From: an uncultured Parabacteroides sp.
GTDB lineage: Bacteria > Bacteroidota > Bacteroidia > Bacteroidales > Tannerellaceae
NCBI GenBank assembly: GCA_937894065.1
Contig: CALCST010000031.1
Span: 62,001-126,000, forward strand
Direction of reading: 5' to 3'
Length of the DNA: 64,000 nucleotides
The translations under genes and the position numbers were made by a program. The notes under the pieces were generated by a model. It had not been told where the DNA came from. It did no database searches and was given only the letters and a program-made list of their open reading frames with translations. This document shows, piece by piece, positions 45,650 through 54,233 of the stretch (the stretch's first letter is position 1; the number at the start of each line of letters is the position of its first letter).

Positions 45650-45720
45650 TGTCTCATGGTGTAATGGTAGCACTACAGTTTTTGGTTCTGTCTGTCGAGG
45701 TTCGAATCCTCGTGAGACAA
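45650..45720 (+). tRNA. tRNA-Gln (anticodon TTG)
   Basis: Acceptor stem TGTCTCA (45650-45656) pairs with TGAGACA (45713-45719), and A45720 is the discriminator. The D-arm has GGTGTAATGGTAGCAC, the T-arm CGAGGTTCGAATCCTCG is perfect. The anticodon loop TTTTGGT gives TTG, which reads CAA; the pair at the top of the anticodon stem (31-39) is T-T. CCA is not encoded. It is followed by its own terminator. Confidence 0.96.
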
Positions 45721-45727
45721 CTCACAG

Positions 45728-45767
45728 AAAGTTTCGGTTCTAATTGAATCGGAACTTTTTTGTTTTT
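45728..45767 (+). terminator. Terminator after tRNA-Gln
   Basis: AAAGTTTCGGTTC (45728-45740) pairs with GAATCGGAACTTT (45746-45758), including G-U pairs, followed by a T-rich run with one G. Confidence 0.85.
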
Positions 45768-45790
45768 AGAAGAAATTGTTCAAGTAAATT

Positions 45791-45867
45791 AAAAACACAG
45801 AGACACAAAGTCACAGAGAAATTTACTGAATATAAATAAACTCTGTATCTCTGTGACTCTGTGTTTT
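45791..45867. repeat. ACACAGAG palindromic repeat between tRNA-Gln and ansA
   Basis: AAAACACAGAGACACAAAG and TCACAGAG on the left pair with CTCTGTATCTCTGTGACTC and TGTGTTTT on the right. The arms are each about 27 bases with a few mismatches. It lies downstream of ansA (minus strand) and may serve as its terminator. It is unrelated to the GTTGACAA family, though a piece is fused to one copy at 42919-43018. Confidence 0.8.
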
Positions 45868-45881
45868 ATTATTTTTATTGC

Positions 45882-46925
45882 TCAATTATCAACCGTTATT
45901 TCTCCAGCAAGCGAACAACCCATATATTCTTTCACTTCTGAAGAAGACAAACCGAGTCCGAAAAGGAACATCATCTTTGTTACGGCACATTCCGTTGTGC
46001 TGTCGTATCCGCTTATAACACCGGTCTGCAACATTTTATATCCAGTTTCGTAACGATGCATTTCAACTCTTCCTGTATGGCATTGAGTGATGTTGACAAT
46101 AACGATGCCGCGTTCTGAAGCATCTTTAAGCAGCTTAAGAAACCATTCTTTGCTTGGAGCGTTTCCACTGCCGAAAGTTTCCAGCACTACGCCTTTGATT
46201 CCTGGAGTATTAAGCATGTTCCCAAACATTTGAGGAGACATGCCCGGGAATATTTTCAACAACATTACGTTGTTATCAAACTGATAGTGAGTTTTCAAAG
46301 GTCTTCTTAAAACAGGACGATACATCAAATGAGTATTGTAATGTATAGTTATTCCTGCCTGAGCAAGCGGTGGATAATTGTAGGAACGGAAAGCATTGAA
46401 ATTTTCCGCATTTATTTTAGTAGTCCTGTTTCCTCGCATCAGATAATTCTCGAAAAAAATACATACTTCCTGAACTATTGGCATGCCGTTTTCGGTTGCC
46501 GAAGCTATTTCAATTGCTGTAACAAGATTTTCTTTTCCATCAGTTCTCAAAACACCTATTGGAAGCTGCGAACCAGTAAGAATAACAGGTTTGCTCAGGT
46601 TTTCGAGCATAAAGCTTAAAGCAGAAGCTGTATATGACATTGTATCAGTTCCGTGAAGAACAACAAAGCCATCATAATCGTTATAATTGTCGGTTATGAT
46701 TTTAGCCAGTTTAGCCCACGAATCCGGACCAATTTCAGATGAATCCATAGGATTCTTGAATTGGATGGAAGAAATATTACAATCCAAGTCTTCCAAATCG
46801 GGAACATGCTGTTTCAGATGCTCGAAATTGAAAGCTTCCAGAACACCGGTTTTCTGATTCTTTATCATACCAATAGTTCCACCAGTATAGATTAATAATA
46901 TTGATTTGTTTTTTTCTTCCATCAT
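45882..46925 (-). CDS. ansA: L-asparaginase, type I (cytoplasmic)
   Basis: Hydrolyses asparagine to aspartate and ammonia. The 347 residues lack a signal peptide. The first catalytic Thr is in YTGGTIGM (about 13-20), and the second in VLHGTDTMSYTASA (about 90-103). The C-terminal domain has GVVLETFGSGNAP. Type I enzymes have lower substrate affinity than secreted type II. The aspartate product would feed NadB, whose gene is close by, though this is only a metabolic observation. The start could also be the second Met. Confidence 0.94.
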   Translation of the reverse strand: MMEEKNKSILLIYTGGTIGMIKNQKTGVLEAFNFEHLKQHVPDLEDLDCNISSIQFKNPMDSSEIGPDSWAKLAKIITDNYNDYDGFVVLHGTDTMSYTASALSFMLENLSKPVILTGSQLPIGVLRTDGKENLVTAIEIASATENGMPIVQEVCIFFENYLMRGNRTTKINAENFNAFRSYNYPPLAQAGITIHYNTHLMYRPVLRRPLKTHYQFDNNVMLLKIFPGMSPQMFGNMLNTPGIKGVVLETFGSGNAPSKEWFLKLLKDASERGIVIVNITQCHTGRVEMHRYETGYKMLQTGVISGYDSTTECAVTKMMFLFGLGLSSSEVKEYMGCSLAGEITVDN

Positions 46926-47100
46926 TTTTCTTTTGTGTTCTGCTCTATGTTATTAATGATACAAAGATACAATGACATTTTGAAAGCACAAAGCATTGAT
47001 TTGTCTATTTACTAGTTATATTTACTTACAAATAGATTTTTTATCCTTAATCTATTGTTTTAAGACAAAATCTCTTATTCCTCAAGTTCATAAAAATTAG

Positions 47101-47108
47101 TATCTTTG
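47101..47108 (+). promoter_or_regulatory. -7 box of ychF
   Basis: TATCTTTG is a perfect match. The leader of about 160 bases contains the palindromic repeat at 47135-47240. Confidence 0.55.
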
Positions 47109-47134
47109 CAGAATTCAAAGCTTTAATGTTTACA

Positions 47135-47240
47135 AAGTTTACAAGAAAACAAGTTGACAAGCGAATAAGGATTTTAATATTAAACTTTCAACTTTCATTA
47201 ATGCTTCTTGTCAACTTGTCTCTGAAGCCTTGTTTACTTT
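47135..47240. repeat. GTTGACAA palindromic repeat in a divergent gap
   Basis: Left arm GTTTACAAG-AAAACAA-GTTGACAAG; right arm CTTGTCAACTTGTCTCTGAAGCCTTGTTTAC. This copy lies between divergent ansA and ychF, in the presumed ychF leader, so it cannot serve as a terminator for either gene. Confidence 0.85.
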
Positions 47241-47273
47241 AATCTTGTTTTTAAATAAATAACAAAATAAATT

Positions 47274-48377
47274 ATGGCGCTACAATGTGGTATAGTAGGT
47301 TTGCCTAACGTTGGTAAATCTACTCTTTTCAACTGTTTGTCAAATGCAAAAGCTCAGTCGGCAAACTTTCCTTTTTGTACTATTGAACCTAACGTAGGTG
47401 TTATTACTGTTCCAGATGAACGTTTGAATAAATTGGCTGAATTAATCAATCCTCAGCGTATTGTTCCTACAACAGTGGAAATTGTTGATATTGCAGGTTT
47501 GGTGAAAGGTGCCAGCAAAGGTGAAGGTTTGGGAAACAAGTTCCTGGCAAACATACGTGAAACAGATGCTATCATCCATGTGTTGCGTTGTTTCGATGAC
47601 GACAATATTGTTCACGTTGACGGTTCTGTTGATCCTGTTCGTGACAAAGAAATAATTGATGCAGAGCTTCAGATTAAAGACCTTGAAACTGTTGACAGCC
47701 GTATTGCAAAAGTTCAAAAGCAGGCTCAGACAGGCGGAGACAAACAGGCTAAACTGGCTTATGATGTTCTTTGCAAATATAAGGAAGCTTTGGAACAGGG
47801 AAAGAGTGCGAGAACTGTAACTTTTGAAACTAAGGAAGAACAGAAAATAGCTCATGAGTTGTTCCTTTTGACAAGCAAACCTGTACTTTACTTGTGTAAT
47901 GTTGACGAAAAAAGTGCAGTAAACGGAAACAAATATGTTGAAGCAGTTCGTGAAGCTGTAAAAGATGAAAATGCACAAATCTTGGTTGTTGCGGCTAAGA
48001 TAGAAAGCGAAATTGCTGAATTCGAAACTTATGAGGAACGTCAGATGTTCCTTCAGGAAATAGGTTTGGAAGAATCAGGTGTCAGCCGTTTGATTAAGGC
48101 TGCTTATAAGCTTCTTAACCTTGAAACATTCCTTACTGCCGGTGTTCAGGAAGTACGTGCATGGACTTATCACAAAGGTTGGAAAGCTCCTCAGTGTGCC
48201 GGTGTTATTCACACAGATTTTGAGAAAGGATTTATCCGTGCTGAAGTGATTAAATATGAAGACTATATAAATTATGGTTCTGAAGCTGCTGTTAAAGAAG
48301 CCGGAAAGATGAGCGTTGAAGGTAAGGACTATGTAGTTCAGGATGGTGATATTATGCATTTCCGTTTCAATGTGTAA
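47274..48377 (+). CDS. ychF: Redox-regulated ATPase YchF (Obg-like)
   Basis: A ribosome-associated P-loop protein of 367 residues that prefers ATP over GTP. G1 GLPNVGKST (8-16), the switch region [13 protein letters not shown]3 [19 protein letters not shown] (about 70-88), an NVDE sequence in place of the GTP-specific NKxD, a coiled-coil insert, and a C-terminal TGS domain (about 280-365, [16 protein letters not shown]). These agree with the family and its usual length of about 363. It is monocistronic. Confidence 0.96.
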   Translation: MALQCGIVGLPNVGKSTLFNCLSNAKAQSANFPFCTIEPNVGVITVPDERLNKLAELINPQRIVPTTVEIVDIAGLVKGASKGEGLGNKFLANIRETDAIIHVLRCFDDDNIVHVDGSVDPVRDKEIIDAELQIKDLETVDSRIAKVQKQAQTGGDKQAKLAYDVLCKYKEALEQGKSARTVTFETKEEQKIAHELFLLTSKPVLYLCNVDEKSAVNGNKYVEAVREAVKDENAQILVVAAKIESEIAEFETYEERQMFLQEIGLEESGVSRLIKAAYKLLNLETFLTAGVQEVRAWTYHKGWKAPQCAGVIHTDFEKGFIRAEVIKYEDYINYGSEAAVKEAGKMSVEGKDYVVQDGDIMHFRFNV

Positions 48378-48384
48378 ATATATA

Positions 48385-48418
48385 AGTTGACAAGGCTTTA
48401 GAAGACGAGTTGACAGGA
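48385..48418. repeat. Half copy of the GTTGACAA palindromic repeat
   Basis: GTTGACAAGG, CTTTAGAAGACGA, GTTGACAGG, close to the insert-bearing left arm, with no right arm of its own before the next copy. Confidence 0.7.
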
Positions 48419-48484
48419 AAGGAGTTAAAGGAAATATGGATTGCTGATTGTGGTCTGGTTTCTTTTAATTCCTTTTTGTTTTTA

Positions 48485-48590
48485 AGTTGACAAGGTTTCA
48501 GAAACAAGTTAACAAGGTTAAATATCTATCAATTCACAGCTGATTACCTAAAAACTCTTGTCAACTTGTTTTCTCGTCAACTTGTCAACT
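48485..48590. repeat. GTTGACAA palindromic repeat, type with TTTCAGAAACAA insert
   Basis: Left arm GTTGACAAGG, TTTCAGAAACAA, GTTAACAAGG; right arm CTTGTCAACTTGTTTTCTCGTCAAC-TTGTCAAC, here read in order. It adjoins the half copy at 48385, so two elements occupy the ychF-nadB gap. Confidence 0.85.
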
Positions 48591-48613
48591 GATTTAATAA
48601 AACAATATTGACT

Positions 48614-48646
48614 TTTAGCAAACAACTAAAAAAAATAATAACTTTG
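48614..48646 (+). promoter_or_regulatory. Promoter of nadB
   Basis: -33 TTTA at 48614-48617 and -7 TAACTTTG at 48639-48646 with a 21-base spacer; ATG at 48669. Confidence 0.55.
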
Positions 48647-48668
48647 TCTAACTTTAAATTTAAGTAAG

Positions 48669-50246
48669 ATGGTACAAAGATTTGACTTCTTGGTAATCGG
48701 CTCCGGACTCGCCGGAATGAGCTTTGCTCTTAAAGTAGCACATAAAGGAAAAGTTGCTCTTATCTGTAAAGCCGGTATGGAAGAAGCTAATACTTACTTT
48801 GCCCAAGGTGGTATTGCTTCAGTGACGAATCTCGCTGTCGATAATTTCGAAAAACATATCGAAGATACAATGATCGCCGGTGATTGGCTGAGCGATAGAG
48901 AAGCTGTTGAAAAGGTAGTTTGTGAAGCTCCATCGCAAATCAAACAGCTTATAGAATGGGGTGTTAATTTCGACAAAAACGAAAAAGGTGAATTTGACCT
49001 TCACAAAGAAGGCGGACATTCCGAATTCCGTATTCTTCATCATAAAGATAATACAGGAGCCGAAATACAGACAAGTTTGATTAAAGCTGTTGAGGCACAT
49101 CCAAATATTACTGTTTTCAAGAATCATTATGCTGTTGAAATAATAACTCAGCATCATATGGGTATAATCGTAACCCGTCATACTCCTGGAATCAAATGCT
49201 TTGGTGCTTACATCTTAAATGAAGAAACTGGAATAGTTGATACATTCCTGTCAAAAGTTACTGTTATGGCAACAGGCGGATGCGAGGCTGTTTATCGTAA
49301 CACTACAAATCCTTTGGTTGCTACCGGTGACGGAATTGCTATGGTTTATCGTGCCAAAGGTGCAGTGAAAGATATGGAATTCATTCAGTTCCATCCAACT
49401 GCACTTTATAATCCGGGTGATCGTCCTTGTTTCCTTATAACTGAGGCAATGCGTGGTTATGGTGCAGTGCTTAGAAATCTGGCAGGAGAGGAGTTTATGC
49501 AGAAATATGACCCTCGTCTTTCTCTTGCTCCACGTGATATAGTGGCTCGTGCAATTGATAATGAGATGAAAACACGTGGTGAAGACCATGTTTATCTTGA
49601 TGTAACTCATAAGGATCCTGAAGAAACAAAGAAACATTTCCCTAATATTTACAAGCATTGTCTTGGTTTGGGAATTGATATTACTAAAGATTATATCCCG
49701 GTTGCTCCTGCAGCGCATTATTTGTGTGGTGGTATAAAAGTTGATTTGAACGGACAGTCAAGCATCCGCCGCCTTTATGCTTTGGGTGAATGTTCTTGTA
49801 CAGGATTGCATGGCGGAAACAGATTGGCTTCAAATTCACTGATTGAAGCAATCGTTTATGCTGATGCAGCAGCAAAACATGCTTTGGAAACATTCAGCCG
49901 TTACGAATATAACACAGATATTCCTGAATGGAATGATGAAGGAACTATTACAAACGAGGAACGAGTTCTTATTACGCAGAGTATGAAAGAAGTAAATCAG
50001 ATAATGGAATGCTACGTTGGTATTGTACGAAGCAATCTCCGTCTGACAAGAGCTTGGAATCGTTTGGATATTCTTTATGAAGAAACAGAAAGATTGTTCA
50101 AACGCTGCAAGGCTTCACGTGAAATATGTGAATTGCGTAATATGATAAATGTAGGCTATCTGATCACACGCCAGGCAATGGAAAGAAAAGAAAGCCGAGG
50201 TTTGCATTACACACTTGATTATCCTCCTGTGAAGAAAAACAAGTAA
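48669..50246 (+). CDS. nadB: L-aspartate oxidase
   Basis: Oxidises aspartate to iminoaspartate, the first step of de novo NAD synthesis; a flavoprotein of 525 residues related to succinate dehydrogenase. FAD loop VIGSGLAGMSFALK (about 8-21), YFAQGGIASV, the substrate region EFIQFHPTALYNPG and FLITEAMRGYGAVL, FAD motif GECSCTGLHGGNRLASNSL, and a C-terminal helical domain with the family's NLRLTRAWNRL. The DUF1080 gene follows after 22 bases and may be read on the same message. Confidence 0.96.
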   Translation: MVQRFDFLVIGSGLAGMSFALKVAHKGKVALICKAGMEEANTYFAQGGIASVTNLAVDNFEKHIEDTMIAGDWLSDREAVEKVVCEAPSQIKQLIEWGVNFDKNEKGEFDLHKEGGHSEFRILHHKDNTGAEIQTSLIKAVEAHPNITVFKNHYAVEIITQHHMGIIVTRHTPGIKCFGAYILNEETGIVDTFLSKVTVMATGGCEAVYRNTTNPLVATGDGIAMVYRAKGAVKDMEFIQFHPTALYNPGDRPCFLITEAMRGYGAVLRNLAGEEFMQKYDPRLSLAPRDIVARAIDNEMKTRGEDHVYLDVTHKDPEETKKHFPNIYKHCLGLGIDITKDYIPVAPAAHYLCGGIKVDLNGQSSIRRLYALGECSCTGLHGGNRLASNSLIEAIVYADAAAKHALETFSRYEYNTDIPEWNDEGTITNEERVLITQSMKEVNQIMECYVGIVRSNLRLTRAWNRLDILYEETERLFKRCKASREICELRNMINVGYLITRQAMERKESRGLHYTLDYPPVKKNK

Positions 50247-50268
50247 ACAAATCTATAAATTTAATACC

Positions 50269-50928
50269 ATGAAAAGAATTTTATTTGCTTTATCATTTTT
50301 GTTGTGCACAACAACATTCAGCTTTGCCAAAGATAACAAATGGCAATTATTGTTTGGTGATAATTTGGAGAAGGCTCAGTATAATCCGGAAGTATGGAGC
50401 ATGAAAGATGGTGTCTTGAGTGCTGTAAAGGATGAATCAATCTGGACTACTGAAGAATATGAAAACTTTGAATTGGATTTGGAATTTAAGACAGATCATG
50501 AAACAAATAGTGGTGTTGTTGTTTATTGCACTGATATAAAAGATTGGATTCCTAATTCTGTGGAAATTCAGATTGCTGATGATCACTGTGAAAAGTGGGG
50601 AAATGGCAAACCTTATGAAAAGTGTGGAGCCATTTATGGTCACTTAGGTGCAAAACAAGATAAAGTTGTTAAGAAACCGGGAGAATGGAATCATATGAGA
50701 ATACGTTGTAAGGGAAAGAATATATCTGTTATTCTAAATGGCAAGAAAGTTACTGATATGGATATGAACCTTTGGACTTCAGGAACTAAGAATCCTGATG
50801 GAAGTGATATTCCAAGTTGGTTGCCTAAACCTTTCTCAACTATTCCTACTAAAGGTTATATAGGTTTGCAGGGCAAACATGGCAATTCTCTTATCTGGTT
50901 CCGCAATGTTAAGGTAAGAAGTTTGTAA
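50269..50928 (+). CDS. Secreted DUF1080 (3-keto-disaccharide hydrolase-like) protein
   Basis: A 219-residue protein with a signal peptide to about residue 20 (FSFAK). The remaining part is one concanavalin-like beta-sandwich: WQLLFGDNLEK at the start, FELDLEFKTDHETNSGVVVY in the middle and KGYIGLQGKHGNSLIWFRNVKVR at the end, matching DUF1080 (PF06439). Some members split 3-keto-glycosides. The specific activity here is unknown. It follows nadB closely but a metabolic connection is not evident. Confidence 0.85.
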   Translation: MKRILFALSFLLCTTTFSFAKDNKWQLLFGDNLEKAQYNPEVWSMKDGVLSAVKDESIWTTEEYENFELDLEFKTDHETNSGVVVYCTDIKDWIPNSVEIQIADDHCEKWGNGKPYEKCGAIYGHLGAKQDKVVKKPGEWNHMRIRCKGKNISVILNGKKVTDMDMNLWTSGTKNPDGSDIPSWLPKPFSTIPTKGYIGLQGKHGNSLIWFRNVKVRSL

Positions 50929-50937
50929 TGCTATAGA

Positions 50938-51010
50938 AAACAAGGTGACGAGTTGACAAGAAATAAGGATTTTCCCCTTGTATCTTGTTCACTCGTCACC
51001 TTGTCACCTT
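50938..51010. repeat. GTTGACAA palindromic repeat with matched changes in both arms
   Basis: Left arm AAGGTGACGAG-TTGACAAG; right arm CTTGTTCACTCGTCACCTTGTCACC. The left arm's GGTGACGAG, altered from the usual GTTGACGAG, is mirrored in the right arm as CTCGTCACC. It lies between convergent genes. Confidence 0.8.
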
Positions 51011-51016
51011 ATATAA

Positions 51017-51595
51017 TTAATAATTCTGCTTCATTGGCTCAAAGAATGCCTGTGGATGCAAGCAAGCAGGACATTTCTGAGGAGCTTTCTTCGCTTCAAT
51101 TACGAAACCACAGTTACGGCACTGCCACAAAATTTCTTCGTCTCTTTCAAATACTTTTTCAGCTTCAACGCGAGCCAACAACTGGCGGTAACGTTTTTCG
51201 TGTTCAGCTTCAACTTTTGAAATCATGCGGAAAGCAACTGCAACTTCAGGGAAGCCTTCTTCGTCAGCAATCTTTGCAAATTCAGGATAAAGTTCTGTCC
51301 ATTCTTCATTTTCACCTGCTGCAGCTGCTGCAAGGTTTTCTTTAGTTGTAGAAATAATACCTGCAGGATAAGATGCTGTGATTTCAACCATTCCACCTTC
51401 AAGGAATTTGAAGAAACGTTTTGCGTGTTCTTTTTCCTGTTCAGCAGTTTCCATGAAAATAGCAGCAATCTGTTCGTAACCTTCTTTTTTTGCTACACTA
51501 GCAAAGTAAGTATAACGACCTCTAGCCTGTGATTCACCTGCGAATGATTTCAACAAATTCTGTTCTGTTCTTGTTCCTTTAATACTTTTTCCCAT
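51017..51595 (-). CDS. rbr: Rubrerythrin
   Basis: A cytoplasmic non-heme diiron peroxidase that protects anaerobes from hydrogen peroxide. About 192 residues from the ATG at 51595. The ferritin-like domain carries ESQARGRY (with the first Glu ligand, about 20), [13 protein letters not shown] and [10 protein letters not shown]; the C-terminal rubredoxin-like domain has CRNCG (about 161) and CPACL (about 175). The frame extends 41 codons upstream through an AT-rich leader, but the protein family begins at [14 protein letters not shown]. On the minus strand TACTTTTG (complement of 51660-51667) is a good -7 box. Confidence 0.95.
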   Translation of the reverse strand: MGKSIKGTRTEQNLLKSFAGESQARGRYTYFASVAKKEGYEQIAAIFMETAEQEKEHAKRFFKFLEGGMVEITASYPAGIISTTKENLAAAAAGENEEWTELYPEFAKIADEEGFPEVAVAFRMISKVEAEHEKRYRQLLARVEAEKVFERDEEILWQCRNCGFVIEAKKAPQKCPACLHPQAFFEPMKQNY

Positions 51596-51659
51596 AACGC
51601 TAATTTTTATGTAATTATTAATTCTTTTGTGCTTGTCCCTTTGTTTCTTTTGGACATTG

Positions 51660-51667
51660 CAAAAGTA
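51660..51667 (-). promoter_or_regulatory. -7 box of the rubrerythrin gene
   Basis: TACTTTTG on the minus strand; the leader would be about 57 bases before the ATG at 51595. It lies inside the longer open frame, excluding its earlier start. Confidence 0.6.
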
Positions 51668-51789
51668 TTTATTTGTTTTCAGATAATTCTTATTTATTTG
51701 AATGATAATTTCTATCACTTAATTGAATATATCTATTATAGATATTCCAGTAGATTATATGATTGATAAAAGCTTTGATATTCATTGAA

Positions 51790-52272
51790 TTAAAGTTGCT
51801 TTTCGATAGCTGTTCTCGCTATTTCTGTATCATTATTTCCATGAGCTCCTCCAACTCCAATTCCACCTACAACAATGCCTTCTATAATTATAGGAATTCC
51901 ACCGTCCATAACAGAAAAATTACTGTCTAAAAATCTGATGTCTTCCGGAATTTTTCCTTCCATTATACCTTTCCTTATTTCTCCCGTTTCCCTTTTTTGA
52001 GAACAAGCCGTATATGCTTTCTTATAACTTGCCTGTAAAGTATGAACACCTGCATTATGATGTCTGATTACTGAGAGAATTTGCCCTGATTTATCAACAA
52101 CAGTAACTGTAATGAAAAATCCTTTGCGGTTTGCTTCATCAAAGGCTTCCGCAGCTATACGATGAGCTGTTTCTCCTGTTAGAACAGGCTCTGTATAATT
52201 ATTTGTAGATTGTGCTTTTGTCATAAATGTGAAAACAAATAATATGATTGAAATGCATAATAACCTTTTCAT
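51790..52272 (-). CDS. Exported GlcG/HbpS family (DUF336) protein
   Basis: A 160-residue protein with a signal peptide to about residue 20 (FMTKAQ). The rest is one Haem_degrading/DUF336 domain: [21 protein letters not shown], then [34 protein letters not shown], and [20 protein letters not shown] at the end. HbpS in Streptomyces binds haem and senses redox stress; the function of GlcG-type proteins elsewhere is unclear. The rubrerythrin gene lies downstream on the same strand, 194 bases away with its own promoter. Confidence 0.85.
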   Translation of the reverse strand: MKRLLCISIILFVFTFMTKAQSTNNYTEPVLTGETAHRIAAEAFDEANRKGFFITVTVVDKSGQILSVIRHHNAGVHTLQASYKKAYTACSQKRETGEIRKGIMEGKIPEDIRFLDSNFSVMDGGIPIIIEGIVVGGIGVGGAHGNNDTEIARTAIEKQL

Positions 52273-52468
52273 ACAGCTTTGCGATATATACTTAAATTAG
52301 AGCTAACTCTGCTAATATACATAAATAATTTATTTTATACTTCTTTATTCTCTACGTTAATTTTATATCATGAATAAATGTTTTGTAAAAGATATTTACA
52401 GAAACAGATTGTTTATTTAGTTATTGGTTATAACTGCTTGAAACTAAACAAAATTAGTTGTAGATATT

Positions 52469-52500
52469 CTTGAATATTTATATATTTTTTCATACATTTG
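52469..52500 (+). promoter_or_regulatory. Promoter of the SulP permease gene
   Basis: -33 CTTG at 52469-52472 and -7 TACATTTG at 52493-52500 with a 20-base spacer; ATG at 52535. Confidence 0.6.
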
Positions 52501-52534
52501 CAACCTTTTAAAAATAAAAAATAGGCAAAAGAAA

Positions 52535-54214
52535 ATGAGTATGAAATTAGATTTTCAGCCGAAATTAGTTTCTGCGCTGAAAAATTATTCCAAAGAGAAA
52601 TTTATGACCGACCTTATGGCCGGTATTATTGTGGGTATTGTTGCCCTTCCGCTAGCCATTGCTTTTGGTATTGCTTCAGGTGTTAGTCCAGAGAAAGGAC
52701 TTATAACTGCTATTATCGGTGGTTTTATTGTTTCTGCATTAGGTGGTAGTTCTATTCAGATTGGAGGACCTACAGGTGCTTTTATCGTAATTGTTTATGG
52801 TATAATCCAAAACTTCGGTCTTGAAGGTTTAGCTATTGCAACAGTTGTTGCCGGTATTTTGCTGGTAATAATGGGAGCTTTGAAACTGGGAACAGTTATC
52901 AAGTTTATTCCTTATCCAATTGTAGTAGGATTCACCAGTGGTATCGCGCTTACTATTTTCACTACTCAGATTAAAGATTTATTCGGATTGACAATGGAAA
53001 AGGTTCCGGCCGATTTCATTTCAAAATGGATAGAATATGTAATAGCTTTCCCGACAATTAACTGGATGGCTTCGCTTGTTGGTATTTTAAGTATAATAAT
53101 TATTGCCATAACTCCTAAGTTCTCAAAGAAAATCCCTGGTTCGCTTGTTGCAATTATCGTAATGACAATTGCTGTATATTGCCTTCGTACTTTCTTTGGA
53201 GTAACAGGAATTGAAACTATTGGCGACAGATTCACTATCAACGCTTCAATGCCACAGCCTGCTCCAATTCAGTTTGATATGGAAACTATCAACCTGTTGT
53301 TGCCTTCTGCTTTTACAATTGCAATATTGGGAGCTATTGAATCTTTGCTTTCTGCTACAGTTGCAGATGGTGTAACAGGCGACAAGCATAATTCAAATAC
53401 AGAGCTTATTGCTCAGGGTGCTGCAAATATCATTGTTCCTTTGTTTGGTGGTATTCCTGTTACTGGTGCTATTGCACGTACTATGACAAATATCAACAAC
53501 GGAGGTAAAACACCTATTGCCGGTATTATCCATGCTGTTGTTTTGCTGTTGATTCTTCTTTTCCTCGGCCCTTTGACAAAACATATACCTATGGCTTGTC
53601 TTGCTGGTGTTTTGGTTATTGTATCATATAATATGAGCCAGTGGCGTACATTCAAGTCTCTGATGAAGAATCCAAAGAGTGACGTATCTGTTTTGCTTGT
53701 GACATTCTTCCTGACTGTTATATTCGACCTTACAATCGCAATAGAGATAGGTTTGCTTATTGCAATGTTCTTGTTTATGAAACGTGTTGCTGAAACTACT
53801 CACGTTTCTGTTACTACTGACGAAATAGACCTTTCTGATGAAGGTGAAATATATCACGAAGAAGAAAAACTGAACTTGCCTAAAGGTGTTGAGGTTTACG
53901 AAATCGACGGTCCGTTCTTTTTCGGTGTTGCAAATAAATTTGATGATATTATGAACCGTATGGGCGACAAACCTAATATACGTATTATCCGTATGCGCCG
54001 TGTTCCGTTTATGGATTCTACAGGTTTGCACAACTTGGAAAGTTTGATTCGTATGTCGCAGTCAGAGAATATACATATCATTCTTTCAGGTGTAAATGAA
54101 AATGTCCATAAAGTTCTGACTAAATCAGGTGTTGAAGATTGCCTTGGTGCTGATAATGTTTGCAGTAATATCAACGAGGCAGTTGAAAAAGCCTGGAGCT
54201 TGTGCAAGAAATAA
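52535..54214 (+). CDS. SulP family anion permease with STAS domain
   Basis: A 559-residue inner-membrane transporter of the SLC26/SulP family, carrying sulfate, bicarbonate or other anions. The first helices read LMAGIIVGIVALPLAIAFGI (about 28-47) and IGGPTGAFIVIV, and VVGFTSGIALTIF follows, as in BicA and DauA. The C-terminal STAS domain (about 440-555) has EVYEIDGPFFFGVANKFDD, IIRMRRVPFMDSTGLHNL and ILSGVNENVHKVLTKSGVED. The Asp-Ser-Thr-Gly loop is the site phosphorylated in other STAS proteins. Substrate is unknown. The DUF4838 gene follows after 19 bases. Confidence 0.92.
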   Translation: MSMKLDFQPKLVSALKNYSKEKFMTDLMAGIIVGIVALPLAIAFGIASGVSPEKGLITAIIGGFIVSALGGSSIQIGGPTGAFIVIVYGIIQNFGLEGLAIATVVAGILLVIMGALKLGTVIKFIPYPIVVGFTSGIALTIFTTQIKDLFGLTMEKVPADFISKWIEYVIAFPTINWMASLVGILSIIIIAITPKFSKKIPGSLVAIIVMTIAVYCLRTFFGVTGIETIGDRFTINASMPQPAPIQFDMETINLLLPSAFTIAILGAIESLLSATVADGVTGDKHNSNTELIAQGAANIIVPLFGGIPVTGAIARTMTNINNGGKTPIAGIIHAVVLLLILLFLGPLTKHIPMACLAGVLVIVSYNMSQWRTFKSLMKNPKSDVSVLLVTFFLTVIFDLTIAIEIGLLIAMFLFMKRVAETTHVSVTTDEIDLSDEGEIYHEEEKLNLPKGVEVYEIDGPFFFGVANKFDDIMNRMGDKPNIRIIRMRRVPFMDSTGLHNLESLIRMSQSENIHIILSGVNENVHKVLTKSGVEDCLGADNVCSNINEAVEKAWSLCKK

Positions 54215-54233
54215 AAATAAATAAACCAACCAT

